A stretch of DNA of 10,235 nt from Actinomycetales bacterium (GCA_012799425.1 JAAZLF010000131.1:1-10235), one strand, 5' to 3'. Positions 1-7,788 are shown, counted from the first letter of the stretch. Notes: generated by a model from the sequence alone, not told the origin. Numbers and translations are program-made.

Positions 1-520
1 CGTCCTCGAAGCCGCGCCAGCCGGGCTGAGCCCCGAAGCCCTCCTCGTCCGCGCTCGCCAGCTCCTCCCCGGGGCGATCCGGGTCGGAGACGGGATCGTC
101 CTCATCCAGCACGGCATCGTCATCCCGGGGTGACAGGACGTTGTACGGGTCCTCGTCCCAACTGTCGCCATCCGTCGGATCGGGGTGGATCGCCTCGTGG
201 GGTCCGGTGTCCGTGCTCGGCTCGATCGGGTGGGGACTCAGACGCGTCTGCAGCGGGTCCTCACGAGCCACGAAGCGTGCGAAGGTCACGGTGCCGATGA
301 ACGCCAGGCCCGTCAGGCTCAGCATCGCCGGGCCCGCCCAGGCGGCCCGGGACTCGGCGACGTACAGCGCCATGCCCATCATGACCAGCGTGACCAGGGC
401 GTCGCTGGAGATCGCCCGATCCAGGATGGTGGGGCCGACGACCATGCGGTACACGACGCCCAGCGCGGCCACGGCGAGCACCGCGGCGTAGATGACGAGG
501 ACGATCTCGAATGCGCTCAT
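1..520 (-). CDS. mrpF: Mrp Na+/H+ antiporter subunit F, with long acidic C-terminal tail (3' end beyond window)
   Basis: Small membrane subunit of the Mrp Na+/H+ antiporter. I translated it by hand: an ATG at 520 opens a frame that stays open to base 1 (173 codons). Residues 1-86 are a complete MrpF core with three hydrophobic segments (about 4-24, 38-56, 60-82) and the family signature VVGPTILDR (27-35), including the conserved Asp34. The start overlaps the mrpE stop as ATGA, and AGGAGG lies 10 bases upstream. Family members are usually about 85-95 residues, so this core should end near residue 90. Instead a hydrophilic tail runs on for at least 87 residues, with 27 Asp/Glu and 4 Arg by my count, many Pro and no Lys. 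It has no hydrophobic segment, so it is probably a disordered cytoplasmic tail. mrpG normally follows. A fusion to a further domain beyond the edge cannot be excluded. The MrpF identity is firm; the role of the tail is unknown. Confidence 0.9.
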   Translation of the reverse strand, partial: MSAFEIVLVIYAAVLAVAALGVVYRMVVGPTILDRAISSDALVTLVMMGMALYVAESRAAWAGPAMLSLTGLAFIGTVTFARFVAREDPLQTRLSPHPIEPSTDTGPHEAIHPDPTDGDSWDEDPYNVLSPRDDDAVLDEDDPVSDPDRPGEELASADEEGFGAQPGWRGFED

Positions 521-1056
521 CGCAGACCCGCCTCCTCGAGCACCTCGCGGCGGCCGATCGCCCACAGCAGCCGCTCCTCCTGCGCGAGGACGTCGGCACG
601 GGCCCTCTCGACGTCCTCGACGGAGCCGGCATTGAAGGTGTGCAGGAACAGCATGCCGGTGGCGCGCTGGGCCTCGACCACCACGGATCCCGGGATCAGG
701 GTGCACAGCACACCGGTGAAGGTGAGGAAGAAGTCGGAGCGCGAGGCCATCCGCACAGCGATCACCGAGCTCGGCGGCTGTGGGCCCGGCCGCACCGAGT
801 AGTAGCCCACCTGCACGGCGGAGACGATCACGTCGAACAGGAAGCGCAGCGCGAACAGCGTGAAGCGCACCGGGCGCAGGGTCAGCTCGTGGCCCGTCGG
901 CGGCATCGGGAAGAGGACGAAGACCAGCACGGCCACGGCGAGACCGCCCAGCACGTTCTTGAGGTCCACGCCGCCCCACAGCAGGCACCACAGCACCACG
1001 GCGGTCAGCACCCACACCCAGGAGTGCTTCAGATCGGAGAGTCGTCGCAGGATCAC
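517..1056 (-). CDS. mrpE: Mrp Na+/H+ antiporter subunit E (MNHE family)
   Basis: Membrane subunit of the Mrp antiporter complex, needed for assembly and full activity in studied systems. The product is 179 residues, close to the usual MNHE length of about 160. It has hydrophobic segments at roughly 13-30, 36-50 and 63-85, then the conserved stretch SVIAVRMASRSDFFLTF (97-113) and the family-typical TLIPGSVVVE (119-128). The C-terminal region (145-179) is charged and helical. The start is GTG at 1056: a perfect AGGAGG (1064-1069 on the plus strand) sits 7 bases upstream, and the GTG overlaps the mrpD stop as GTGA. Its own stop overlaps the mrpF start by 4 bases. I see no truncation or missing segment. 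Confidence 0.93.
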   Translation of the reverse strand: MILRRLSDLKHSWVWVLTAVVLWCLLWGGVDLKNVLGGLAVAVLVFVLFPMPPTGHELTLRPVRFTLFALRFLFDVIVSAVQVGYYSVRPGPQPPSSVIAVRMASRSDFFLTFTGVLCTLIPGSVVVEAQRATGMLFLHTFNAGSVEDVERARADVLAQEERLLWAIGRREVLEEAGLR

Positions 1057-2633
1057 TTCTCGACCTCCTGACCATTGCCGTCGAGGCGGTGCCCGGCATC
1101 GTCGATCCGGTACTGCAGCTCGGCGGCGGCCTCATCGCCGAGCACCGCGCCCACATAGGGGGTGCGCTCGAGCACGGAGCTGGCCGCCTCGTCCGCGTAG
1201 GTCATGATCGGGCCCGCCAGGACGGTGAGGACCAGCGAGAAGGCGATCATCGCGGCGGTCGCGCCGCCCATCACCTTCGGCAGCGGCACGTCCCGGGAGA
1301 TGATCTCGTCGCTGGGCTCCTGCCAGAAGGCACGGTTCCAGATCTTCGCGATCGCGTACAGGGTCAGCAGGCTGGTGATGACGCTGATGGCGATGAGGAT
1401 CCAGCCCGAGGTGCGGTCGTACTGGATACCAGCCTCGATCAGGCCGACCTTGCCGATGAAGCCGGAGAACGGCGGGATCCCGGCGAGGTTCATGGCGGGG
1501 ATGAAGAACAGCACCGCGATCATCGGGGCGAGCTTCTGCAGGCCGCCGAGCTTGATCAGATTGGTGGTCCCGCCGCGGTGCTCGATCAGCCCGGCGGCGA
1601 GGAACAGCGTGGACTGCACCGTGATGTGGTGGGCGACGTAGTAGATGGTCGCGCCCATCCCGAGCTGGGTGCTCATCCCGATGCCGAACAGCATGTACCC
1701 CATGTGGGAGACCAGCGTGAAGGAGAGCACGCGCTTCAGGTCCGTCTGCGCGACGGCACCGAAGATGCCGATGACCAGGCTCAGCGCGGCGGCGGCGAGC
1801 AGCAGGTTCTGGATCTGGGAGGCCGGGAACAGCAGGGTCTCCAGGCGCAGGATCGCGTAGATGCCCACCTTCGTCAGCAGCCCCGCGAACACGGCGGTGA
1901 CCGGGGCGGGAGCCGTCGGGTAGGAGTCCGGCAGCCAGGCGCTCAGCGGGAAGATCGCCGCCTTGATCCCGAACGCCACCAGCAGCATCAGCTCGAGGAT
2001 CATGCGCACGCCCGGCTCGAGGCCGTCCAGGCGCACCGCCATCTCGGCGAGGTTGACCGTGCCGGTCGCGGCGTAGACCGCGGCGACGGCCGCCAGGAAG
2101 ATGATCGAGCTCAGCAGGGACACGATCACGTACGTCGTGGCCGCGCGCACGCGGCTCGCGGAACCGCCGAGGGTGAGCAGCACGTAGCTCGCCGCGAGCA
2201 GCACCTCGAAGCCGACGTAGAGGTTGAACAGGTCCCCGGCGAGGAAGGCCATCGACACACCCGCCATGAGGGCGAGGTAGGTGGGATGGTAGATCGCCAC
2301 CGGGGTGCGTTCGATGTTCTCGCTGACCGTCTGGGCGCTCGAGTAGACCAGCACCGCGAGGGTGACGAAGCTCGAGACCAGCAGCATCAGCGCGGTGAGC
2401 CGGTCCGCGACCAGCACGATGCCCAGCTGCGGTGTCCAGTTGCCGATCTGCAGCACCAGCACGCCCTCGAGCGTGACGTAGTAGCCCAGGACGATGGCGA
2501 CGAAGAAGATCGCGGCGAGCGTCAGGATCGCGACCCACAGCTGGACCTTGGCGTAGTGGCGCAGCAGCAGGGTGAAGGCGGCGCCGGCCAGGGGCAGCAT
2601 CACCGGCAGGGCCAGGAGCAGTTCGATGCTCAT
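1053..2633 (-). CDS. mrpD: Mrp Na+/H+ antiporter subunit D (NuoM/N-like ion-translocating subunit)
   Basis: One of the two large antiporter-like subunits of Mrp, homologous to complex I NuoL/M/N and thought to carry an ion path across the membrane. The product is 526 residues, highly hydrophobic throughout, with about 14 predicted membrane segments. The conserved polar residues of this superfamily are present: Glu143 in the GFEVLLAASY segment, Lys224 in FGIKAAIFPL, Lys255 in GLLTKVGIYA and Lys300 in QTDLKRVLSF. Glu143 and Lys224 appear equivalent to the essential Glu137 and Lys219 of Bacillus MrpD; this is by motif, not by computed alignment. The ATG at 2633 overlaps the mrpC stop as ATGA, with a G-rich Shine-Dalgarno just upstream. 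mrpE follows with a 4-base overlap. A stand-alone nuoM is excluded by the mrpC, E and F neighbours. Confidence 0.95.
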   Translation of the reverse strand: MSIELLLALPVMLPLAGAAFTLLLRHYAKVQLWVAILTLAAIFFVAIVLGYYVTLEGVLVLQIGNWTPQLGIVLVADRLTALMLLVSSFVTLAVLVYSSAQTVSENIERTPVAIYHPTYLALMAGVSMAFLAGDLFNLYVGFEVLLAASYVLLTLGGSASRVRAATTYVIVSLLSSIIFLAAVAAVYAATGTVNLAEMAVRLDGLEPGVRMILELMLLVAFGIKAAIFPLSAWLPDSYPTAPAPVTAVFAGLLTKVGIYAILRLETLLFPASQIQNLLLAAAALSLVIGIFGAVAQTDLKRVLSFTLVSHMGYMLFGIGMSTQLGMGATIYYVAHHITVQSTLFLAAGLIEHRGGTTNLIKLGGLQKLAPMIAVLFFIPAMNLAGIPPFSGFIGKVGLIEAGIQYDRTSGWILIAISVITSLLTLYAIAKIWNRAFWQEPSDEIISRDVPLPKVMGGATAAMIAFSLVLTVLAGPIMTYADEAASSVLERTPYVGAVLGDEAAAELQYRIDDAGHRLDGNGQEVEK

Positions 2634-3349
2634 CGCTCCCCCCGTCCATCGGTGTGCTCACGGTCGGTCTCGGTGGAGGGGCCCGCACCGGGCGCCTCGC
2701 GCATGGGGTCGGCGCTGCGGTCGGGGTCCTCCGCGCCGGTGCCGCGCTCACGGGCGGCGCTCCCGCCGCCCTTCGGCGCACGGCGGCGGGCTGGACGCGG
2801 CGGCGGGGCTCCGCCCTCGTCGGCCTCGGTGGCGTCCTGCGGGACGTCCTCGGCGCTGGTGAGGTCCGAGCCCAGCGGGTCATCGTCCTCGGGGATGAAC
2901 AGTCCCTGGGACTGCGCCAGAGCTCCCCGACGCGACTCCTCCGTGAGGGCCTGCGACCAGGGGAGACGCTCGGAATCCCCTTCGGTGCGCCGGCGACGGC
3001 GGCGCAGCACGCGCCGGTCCTCGACATCGTCGGGGACCTCGTCATGGCCGAACAGCTGCCAGGCGCGGTATGCGAGCGCGACGCCGAAGGCGGTGATCCC
3101 CAGGGAGATGACGATCGCGGTGAGCACCATCGCGAAAGGCAGCGGGTCGGTCATGTCCTCGGGGTCGCCGCTGCCCTCGAAGGGCGGCAGCCCCGGGGTG
3201 CCGGCGGCGATGATGAACAGGACGTTCACGCCGTTGCCCAGCAGCACGAAGCCCAGGATGATCCGCGACAGGGTGCGCTCGAGCATGAGGTAGACGCCGC
3301 AGGCGATGAGCACTCCGGCGATCAGGATCAGCGAGAGGCTAACGGGCAT
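2630..3349 (-). CDS. mrpC: Mrp Na+/H+ antiporter subunit C, with long charged C-terminal extension
   Basis: NuoK-like small subunit of the Mrp antiporter. Residues 1-100 are the complete family core: three hydrophobic segments (about 4-21, 29-48, 73-98), the motif LLGNGVNVLFI (36-46) and the hallmark DPLPFAMVLTAIVIS (68-82). The usual subunit ends near 110-120 residues, but this one has 239. After DEVPDDVEDRRV (103-114) comes a run of six Arg (116-121), then a hydrophilic low-complexity region rich in Glu, Asp, Pro, Gly and Arg to the end. Arg clustered right after the third membrane segment places the tail in the cytoplasm by the positive-inside rule. The ATG at 3349 is preceded by a perfect AGGAGG (3359-3364, 9-base gap). 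The gene overlaps the end of mrpAB by 11 bases and the start of mrpD by 4. The tail may be lineage-specific; its function is unknown. Confidence 0.93.
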   Translation of the reverse strand: MPVSLSLILIAGVLIACGVYLMLERTLSRIILGFVLLGNGVNVLFIIAAGTPGLPPFEGSGDPEDMTDPLPFAMVLTAIVISLGITAFGVALAYRAWQLFGHDEVPDDVEDRRVLRRRRRRTEGDSERLPWSQALTEESRRGALAQSQGLFIPEDDDPLGSDLTSAEDVPQDATEADEGGAPPPRPARRRAPKGGGSAARERGTGAEDPDRSADPMREAPGAGPSTETDREHTDGRGER

Positions 3350-6272
3350 CGATCTCGGCCTCCTGCTGCTGGTCGATCTGAGCGCCGAGGGAGCGCAGGA
3401 AGTCGAGGATCACGCCGACGACCACGAGGTACACGCCGATGTCGAAGATGAGGGCGCTGGGGAAGTGAAGCTCGCCCAGCAGCGGCACGTGCACCACCGG
3501 CGTGGCGCTGGCGAAGACCGTGCCGCCGAACAGCAGCGGCAGCACGCCTGCCAGGACCGCGATCGCCATGCCGGCGCCGAGCACGAGGCCCGCCTGCACC
3601 GGCGCCGCCTCGCTCAGCTCGTAGCGGCCGCCCGCGAGGTAGCGCAGCGCGAGGGCGAGGCCCGCCACCAGGCCCCCGGCGAAACCGCCGCCGGGGAGGT
3701 TGTGGCCTGCCATCAGCAGGTACACCGAGAACATCATCATCATCGGGAACGCGATACGGGTGATCACCTCGAGCATCACCATGCGGCGCTCCGGGGCGAG
3801 GGTCAGCCCGGCCGAGAGCCAGGTGCGCCAGCGGTTGCCGCCGGCGACCTCGTCGGGGCGGGCATCGAAGTCCAGCACGTTCTGCGGCAGCTCCGAGTCG
3901 ATGCGGCGGCGCCAGATGGAGGTGTTGGAGTCGAAGTCCCGCACGCGGGCGATCGGGCGCTCACGCCGCGTGACGAAGATCAGCGAGGCCACGCCGGTGG
4001 CCACCACCAGCAGCACGGAGATCTCGCCCATGGTGTCCCACACACGCGCGTCGACCAGGGTCACGTTGACGACGTTGTGGCCGCCGCCGACCGTGTAGGC
4101 GGGCTCGATCAGTCCGCGGCCGAGGGCCTCGCGGTAGCGGGCGTCCGCCGCGTAGAGGGTCCCTCCGCACAGGACCACGGCGGTGGAGATCGCGATGGCC
4201 CAGCGGCCCAGGGCGCCGATCCGCAGCGGCCGACGCGAGAAGTGGATCGGGAGCCGGCGCAGCACCAGCACCAGCACCACGGTCATCGCGGTCTCGACCA
4301 GCACCTGGGTGGTGGCGACGTCCGGTGCGCCGGCGACCAGGAACAGCAGGGCCACGCAGTAGCCGGTGACCGTGATCAGGAAGACCGCGCGCAGACGGCG
4401 ACGGGAGCGTGCCGCGCCGAGCGCCGCGAGCGCGGCAACGGGCAGCAGTATCAGCTCGAGGGGGTGCTGGAAGAGCACGAGATTGTCCGGCAGCGGGGCC
4501 TGGCTCAGCGCGACCGGGGCGACCAGGCCGACCAGCACCACCAGCATCGTGCCCAGCGTGTACGGCAGGGAGCCTCGCTGGAACAGGGCGGTGGCAGCGA
4601 TGGAGACGGCATCGGTGCCGCGCAGCATGCGGCGGAAGCCGCGCTCCGCGTCGAAGGCGTCGAGCAGGCCGCCGTCGGCCCACCGCTGCGGCGAGACGCT
4701 CTTCTGGAGCTTCGCGAAGGGGCGGGCCAGCAGCGACAGCCCGATGCCCAGGCCCAGCGTGACCACAGAGGCCAGCAGCGGGACGCCGAGGTGGGGGATG
4801 ATCACCAGGTGCACGCTCTCCCCGGTCTCCGGGAGGATCGAGGAGTAGGTGCGCAGCACGTCCTCGAGCGGCGCGGCGAGGAAGGCGAGCGCGACCGAGA
4901 GCGCGGCGACGACTGCGGGAGGCAGCCAGTACAGCACCGAGATCTGCGGCTTCTCGACCCGCGGAGCGCCCGGAGCGTGCCCGAAGGCGCCGACCACGAA
5001 CCGCCAGGAGTAGGCGACCGTGAGGATCGAGCCCGCGACCAGGCAGAGCAGCAGCAGGCGCTCCCATCCCCCGGCGTACCAGAGTGCGGAGTAGATCGAC
5101 TCCTTGGCCACGAAGCCGTACAGCGGGGGCACGGCGGCCATCGACGCCGCCGAGACGGTGCCGATCACCGCGATCACGGGCGCCACCCGCCCCACACCGG
5201 ACAGGACACGCAGGTCACGGGTGCCGAACTTCTTGTCGATGATGCCCACGACCATGAACAGCGGGGCCTTGAACACCGCGTGGGCGATCAGCATCGCCAG
5301 GCCCGCGAGCACGGCGTCGTGCGTGGCCAGGCCCGCCACCGCGGCGAGGAACCCCAGCTGGGAGACCGTGCCGTAGGCGAGCAGCAGCTTGATGTCCGTC
5401 TGTCGCAGGGCGCGCCAGCCGCCCACGAGCATGGTGGCGGCGCCGAAGGCGGCCAGCACCATGGTGACCACCTCGAGGTGGGTGAGCGCGGGGGCGACGC
5501 GGAGGATCAGGTAGACGCCGGCCTTCACCATCGCCGCGGCGTGGAGGTAGGCCGAGACCGGGGTGGGCGCGGCCATCGCGCCCGGGAGCCAGAAGTGGGT
5601 GGGCAGCAGCGCGGACTTGCTGGTGGCGCCCGCGAGGATCAGCACCATCGCGGTGATCAGGTACGGGCCGGAGTGCTCCCACATGGGATCGGCGACGATC
5701 GCGGACAGCCGCATCGTGCCCGCCTGCGAGGCGACCATCAGCAGGCCCACCAGCATCGCCAGCCCGCCGGCGGTGGTGGAGATCAGGGCGTTCAGCGCGG
5801 CACGGCGCGAGGCCTGCCTGTCCTGGTAGTGCCCGATCAGCAGGTAGGAGAAGACGGTGGTGAGCTCCCAGAAGGTGTAGATCACCATGACGTCGTCAGC
5901 CAGGACCAGGCCCACCATCGCACCGGCGAAGGCGGTCAGCACGCCGGCGAAGCGCCCCAGACCGGGCTCGGTGTCCTTGAAGTAGCGGGCGCAGTACAGC
6001 AGCACGATCGCGCCGATGCCGGTCGCGATCAGCGCGAGCACCCAGCTCAGTGCGTCCAGTCGGAAGGCGAGGTCGATCCCGAAGGCCGGGATCCAGGGCA
6101 CGGACTCCTCGCGCGGCGCGTCCGCGAGGGTGCGCGGATCGATCGTGGCCAGCCACAGGGCCGACGCCGCAGGCACGACCGCCCGGGGGTAGAAGGCGTT
6201 GCGGCCGATCCAGCGGACGAGGAGGGGTCCCACGAGCGCCGCCGCGAAATGGGCGAGCAGCATCGTGAACAC
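3339..6272 (-). CDS. mrpA: Mrp Na+/H+ antiporter subunit A fused to subunit B
   Basis: Largest subunit of the Mrp antiporter (977 residues), combining MrpA and MrpB in one chain. Residues 1 to about 520 are the NuoL-like domain, with the conserved polar residues Glu136 (IYTFWELTTV), Lys219 (GATSKSALLP), Lys250 (AAMVKAGVYL), Lys295 (QTDIKLLLAY) and Lys335 (AHAVFKAPLF). Their spacing fits the Bacillus MrpA Glu140/Lys223/Lys299 series. About 600-680 is the MrpA C-terminal (DUF4040/MbhD-like) domain with GAPDVATTQVLVET (648-661). About 690-770 is MbhE-like, with NVVNVTLVDARVWDTMGE (733-750). After a polar linker, about 831-965 is a full MrpB domain with GHNLPGGGFAGG (856-867). The start is GTG at 6272, because GGAG lies 6 bases upstream; an in-frame ATG at 6263 has no suitably spaced site. 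First gene of the operon. A-B fusion is, to my knowledge, common in actinobacteria. Confidence 0.95.
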   Translation of the reverse strand: MFTMLLAHFAAALVGPLLVRWIGRNAFYPRAVVPAASALWLATIDPRTLADAPREESVPWIPAFGIDLAFRLDALSWVLALIATGIGAIVLLYCARYFKDTEPGLGRFAGVLTAFAGAMVGLVLADDVMVIYTFWELTTVFSYLLIGHYQDRQASRRAALNALISTTAGGLAMLVGLLMVASQAGTMRLSAIVADPMWEHSGPYLITAMVLILAGATSKSALLPTHFWLPGAMAAPTPVSAYLHAAAMVKAGVYLILRVAPALTHLEVVTMVLAAFGAATMLVGGWRALRQTDIKLLLAYGTVSQLGFLAAVAGLATHDAVLAGLAMLIAHAVFKAPLFMVVGIIDKKFGTRDLRVLSGVGRVAPVIAVIGTVSAASMAAVPPLYGFVAKESIYSALWYAGGWERLLLLCLVAGSILTVAYSWRFVVGAFGHAPGAPRVEKPQISVLYWLPPAVVAALSVALAFLAAPLEDVLRTYSSILPETGESVHLVIIPHLGVPLLASVVTLGLGIGLSLLARPFAKLQKSVSPQRWADGGLLDAFDAERGFRRMLRGTDAVSIAATALFQRGSLPYTLGTMLVVLVGLVAPVALSQAPLPDNLVLFQHPLELILLPVAALAALGAARSRRRLRAVFLITVTGYCVALLFLVAGAPDVATTQVLVETAMTVVLVLVLRRLPIHFSRRPLRIGALGRWAIAISTAVVLCGGTLYAADARYREALGRGLIEPAYTVGGGHNVVNVTLVDARVWDTMGEISVLLVVATGVASLIFVTRRERPIARVRDFDSNTSIWRRRIDSELPQNVLDFDARPDEVAGGNRWRTWLSAGLTLAPERRMVMLEVITRIAFPMMMMFSVYLLMAGHNLPGGGFAGGLVAGLALALRYLAGGRYELSEAAPVQAGLVLGAGMAIAVLAGVLPLLFGGTVFASATPVVHVPLLGELHFPSALIFDIGVYLVVVGVILDFLRSLGAQIDQQQEAEIDAR

Positions 6273-6278
6273 GCAGTA

Positions 6279-6282
6279 CTCC
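6279..6282 (-). promoter_or_regulatory. Shine-Dalgarno site that decides the mrpAB GTG start
   Basis: Read on the minus strand this is GGAG, ending 6 bases before the GTG at 6272. The next in-frame start, the ATG at 6263, would be 15 bases away. That is too far, so GTG is preferred. Confidence 0.6.
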
Positions 6283-6413
6283 GTCCGGGGATGTCAGGGG
6301 AGGGCCTCGCCCATCGTACGGCAGGCCTCCTCCGGTTTCCCTGAATCCTTTCTCACGCTCCACATCGGCGCCGGCACGGGGCGGACGTGCACCCCTTCTC
6401 ACGCCGCGCTCCG

Positions 6414-6419
6414 TAGAGT
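6414..6419 (+). promoter_or_regulatory. Candidate -10 element for a leaderless transporter mRNA
   Basis: TAGAGT fits the TAnnnT pattern of actinobacterial sigma-70 promoters. It ends exactly 6 bases before the ATG at 6426, which would put the transcription start on the A of the start codon. The only purine-rich sequence near the start, GTGAGG (6418-6423), is 2 bases from the ATG, too close to act as a normal Shine-Dalgarno. No clear -35 is visible. Confidence 0.45.
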
Positions 6420-6425
6420 GAGGCC

Positions 6426-7778
6426 ATGGCCACGATCTCGGACCCGGGGGCGAGCGTGTCCGCGCCCCGCCCCGCGCGCCCACCCGTCGTCCCCTTCGCG
6501 CTGTGGGACGGAGGGATGTCGGCCTTCAGCTCCGTGATCCTCACGTTCGTGTTCGCGACCTATGTCGCCAGCGCCGTGGCATCCCAGGGGGCTGTGGGCG
6601 ACGAGGCGATCCAGGCCGCACAGGCCCATGGCTCCCAGGTGCTCACCACGTGGCAGTCGATCGGGGCGGTCGCGGTCGCTCTGCTCGCTCCCCTGCTGGG
6701 GAACCTCGCCGACCGCGGCGGCGCCCGCAACGCCCTGCTGCGCATCACCACCATCGCGACCGTCGTGGTGATCGCGCTGATGCCGCTGGTGGCGCTGGAT
6801 TCCGACTACCTGGTGCTCGGTGCGGTGCTGATCGCCCTGGCCGTGGTGTTCAGCGAGCTCGCCGGGGTGTTCGTCAATTCGGTGCTGCCGGAGATCTCCA
6901 CTCCCGCCAACCGCGGTCGCATCTCCGGCACGGCCTGGGCGGTGGGCTACTGGGGCTCGATCGTGTGCCTGGGCATGGTGCTGGTGCTGTTCGTGATGCC
7001 GGGGACCGGTCTGCTCGGGATCACCGGGGAGGACGGCTGGAACTACCGGGCGATCCCGCTGTTCGTGGCGCTGTGGATCCTGATCGGCACGATGCCGCTG
7101 ATGCTGAGGGCACCGAAGCATCCCGCCACCGCTCCGGAGGAGAGGTGGAACCCCTGGCAGGGGTATGCGCACATCGTGCGCCGCGTGATCAGGGCGTTCC
7201 GTGAAGAGCCGGTGATGCTGCAGTACCTGGTGGCCTCCGCGATCTACCGCGACGGGCTGGGTGCCGTGTTCTCGATCGCGGGCGTGCTCGCCGCGAACGC
7301 GTACGGCTTCTCCTTCACCGAGATCATCATCTTCGGGATCGCCGCGAACCTGGTGGCGGGCACCGGGGTCTACTTCGGCGGCAAGGTCGACGACCTGGTG
7401 GGGCCCCGCCCGGTGATCATCGCCGGCTGCCTGGGTGTGATCGTGCTCGGGCTGGTGGTGCTGTTCTTCGGCTCGACCCTGGTGTTCTGGATTGCGGGCC
7501 TGGCGATCTGCCTCTTCGTCGGCCCGGTGCAGTCCGCGTCGCGGAACCTGCTCACCCGCCTGTCGCAGCCTGGCCGCGAGACGGAGAACTTCGGCCTCTA
7601 CGCGACCACGGGGCGTGCGCTCGGCTTCCTGGGCACCGCGGCCTTCGCCGCGACCGTCGCGATCTCGGGCGAGACCCGCACCGGGATCCTGGGGATCGTG
7701 CTGGTGATGGCGCTGGGCGTGGTCGCCTTCGCTCCGATCCGTCTCGGTGCCGCCGGCCGGGCGCCGGTCAGCTCCTGA
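6426..7778 (+). CDS. UMF1-family major facilitator transporter (Atg22-like), substrate unknown
   Basis: Integral membrane transporter of 450 residues with about 12 hydrophobic segments. It belongs to the UMF1/Atg22-like branch of the major facilitator superfamily by three family-type motifs. The first is the N-terminal FALWDGGMSAFSSVILTFVF (24-43), the bacterial counterpart of the usual YDWANSAF-type opening. The second is GNLADRGGARN (92-102), which resembles MFS motif A. The third is GPVQSASRNLLTRL followed by GRETENFGLY (366-379 and 383-392), highly typical of UMF1. Yeast Atg22 exports amino acids from the vacuole; bacterial members mostly have no assigned substrate, so I give none. The start is the ATG at 6426, the only start consistent with the conserved N-terminus. 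The gene stands alone, divergent from mrpAB and convergent with the dcd unit. Any link to ion homeostasis would be by location only. Confidence 0.88.
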   Translation: MATISDPGASVSAPRPARPPVVPFALWDGGMSAFSSVILTFVFATYVASAVASQGAVGDEAIQAAQAHGSQVLTTWQSIGAVAVALLAPLLGNLADRGGARNALLRITTIATVVVIALMPLVALDSDYLVLGAVLIALAVVFSELAGVFVNSVLPEISTPANRGRISGTAWAVGYWGSIVCLGMVLVLFVMPGTGLLGITGEDGWNYRAIPLFVALWILIGTMPLMLRAPKHPATAPEERWNPWQGYAHIVRRVIRAFREEPVMLQYLVASAIYRDGLGAVFSIAGVLAANAYGFSFTEIIIFGIAANLVAGTGVYFGGKVDDLVGPRPVIIAGCLGVIVLGLVVLFFGSTLVFWIAGLAICLFVGPVQSASRNLLTRLSQPGRETENFGLYATTGRALGFLGTAAFAATVAISGETRTGILGIVLVMALGVVAFAPIRLGAAGRAPVSS

Positions 7779-7788
7779 ACCCTCCCAA

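Larger units (their letters stand above)
6273..6425. promoter_or_regulatory. Divergent intergenic control region between mrpAB and the UMF1 transporter
   Basis: This is the only non-coding stretch between the leftward Mrp operon and the rightward transporter, so both promoters should lie here. On the minus strand a TACGAT at 6313-6318 is a possible -10 for mrpAB; it would give a leader of about 34 bases. GGGAAA at 6336-6341 sits about 17 bases upstream of it, but it is not a classical -35. On the plus strand TAGAGT at 6414-6419 is a good -10 for the transporter. The 9-mer TTCTCACGC occurs twice (6350-6358 and 6396-6404). The promoter elements are inferred by eye only. Confidence 0.4.

Noticed and set aside
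141..802. Plus-strand frames opposite mrpF and mrpE (141-491, 185-802) and the minus frame 261-632.
   Set aside because: They are out of frame with the hand-translated mrpF and the clear mrpE, and show no family features.
1053..6272. Reading the operon as part of respiratory complex I (nuoL, nuoK, nuoM).
   Set aside because: The NuoL-, NuoK- and NuoM-like genes occur with MrpB, MrpE and MrpF domains, in the Mrp gene order, and with no hydrophilic nuo genes. This is an antiporter operon.
1089..6344. Very long plus-strand open frames (1089-3293 and 3306-6344), rich in His, Gln, Arg and Asp.
   Set aside because: They lie exactly opposite mrpD/mrpC and mrpAB. In very high-GC genes the antisense frame lacks stop codons by chance. 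The composition matches no protein family, while the minus-strand frames have clear domains.
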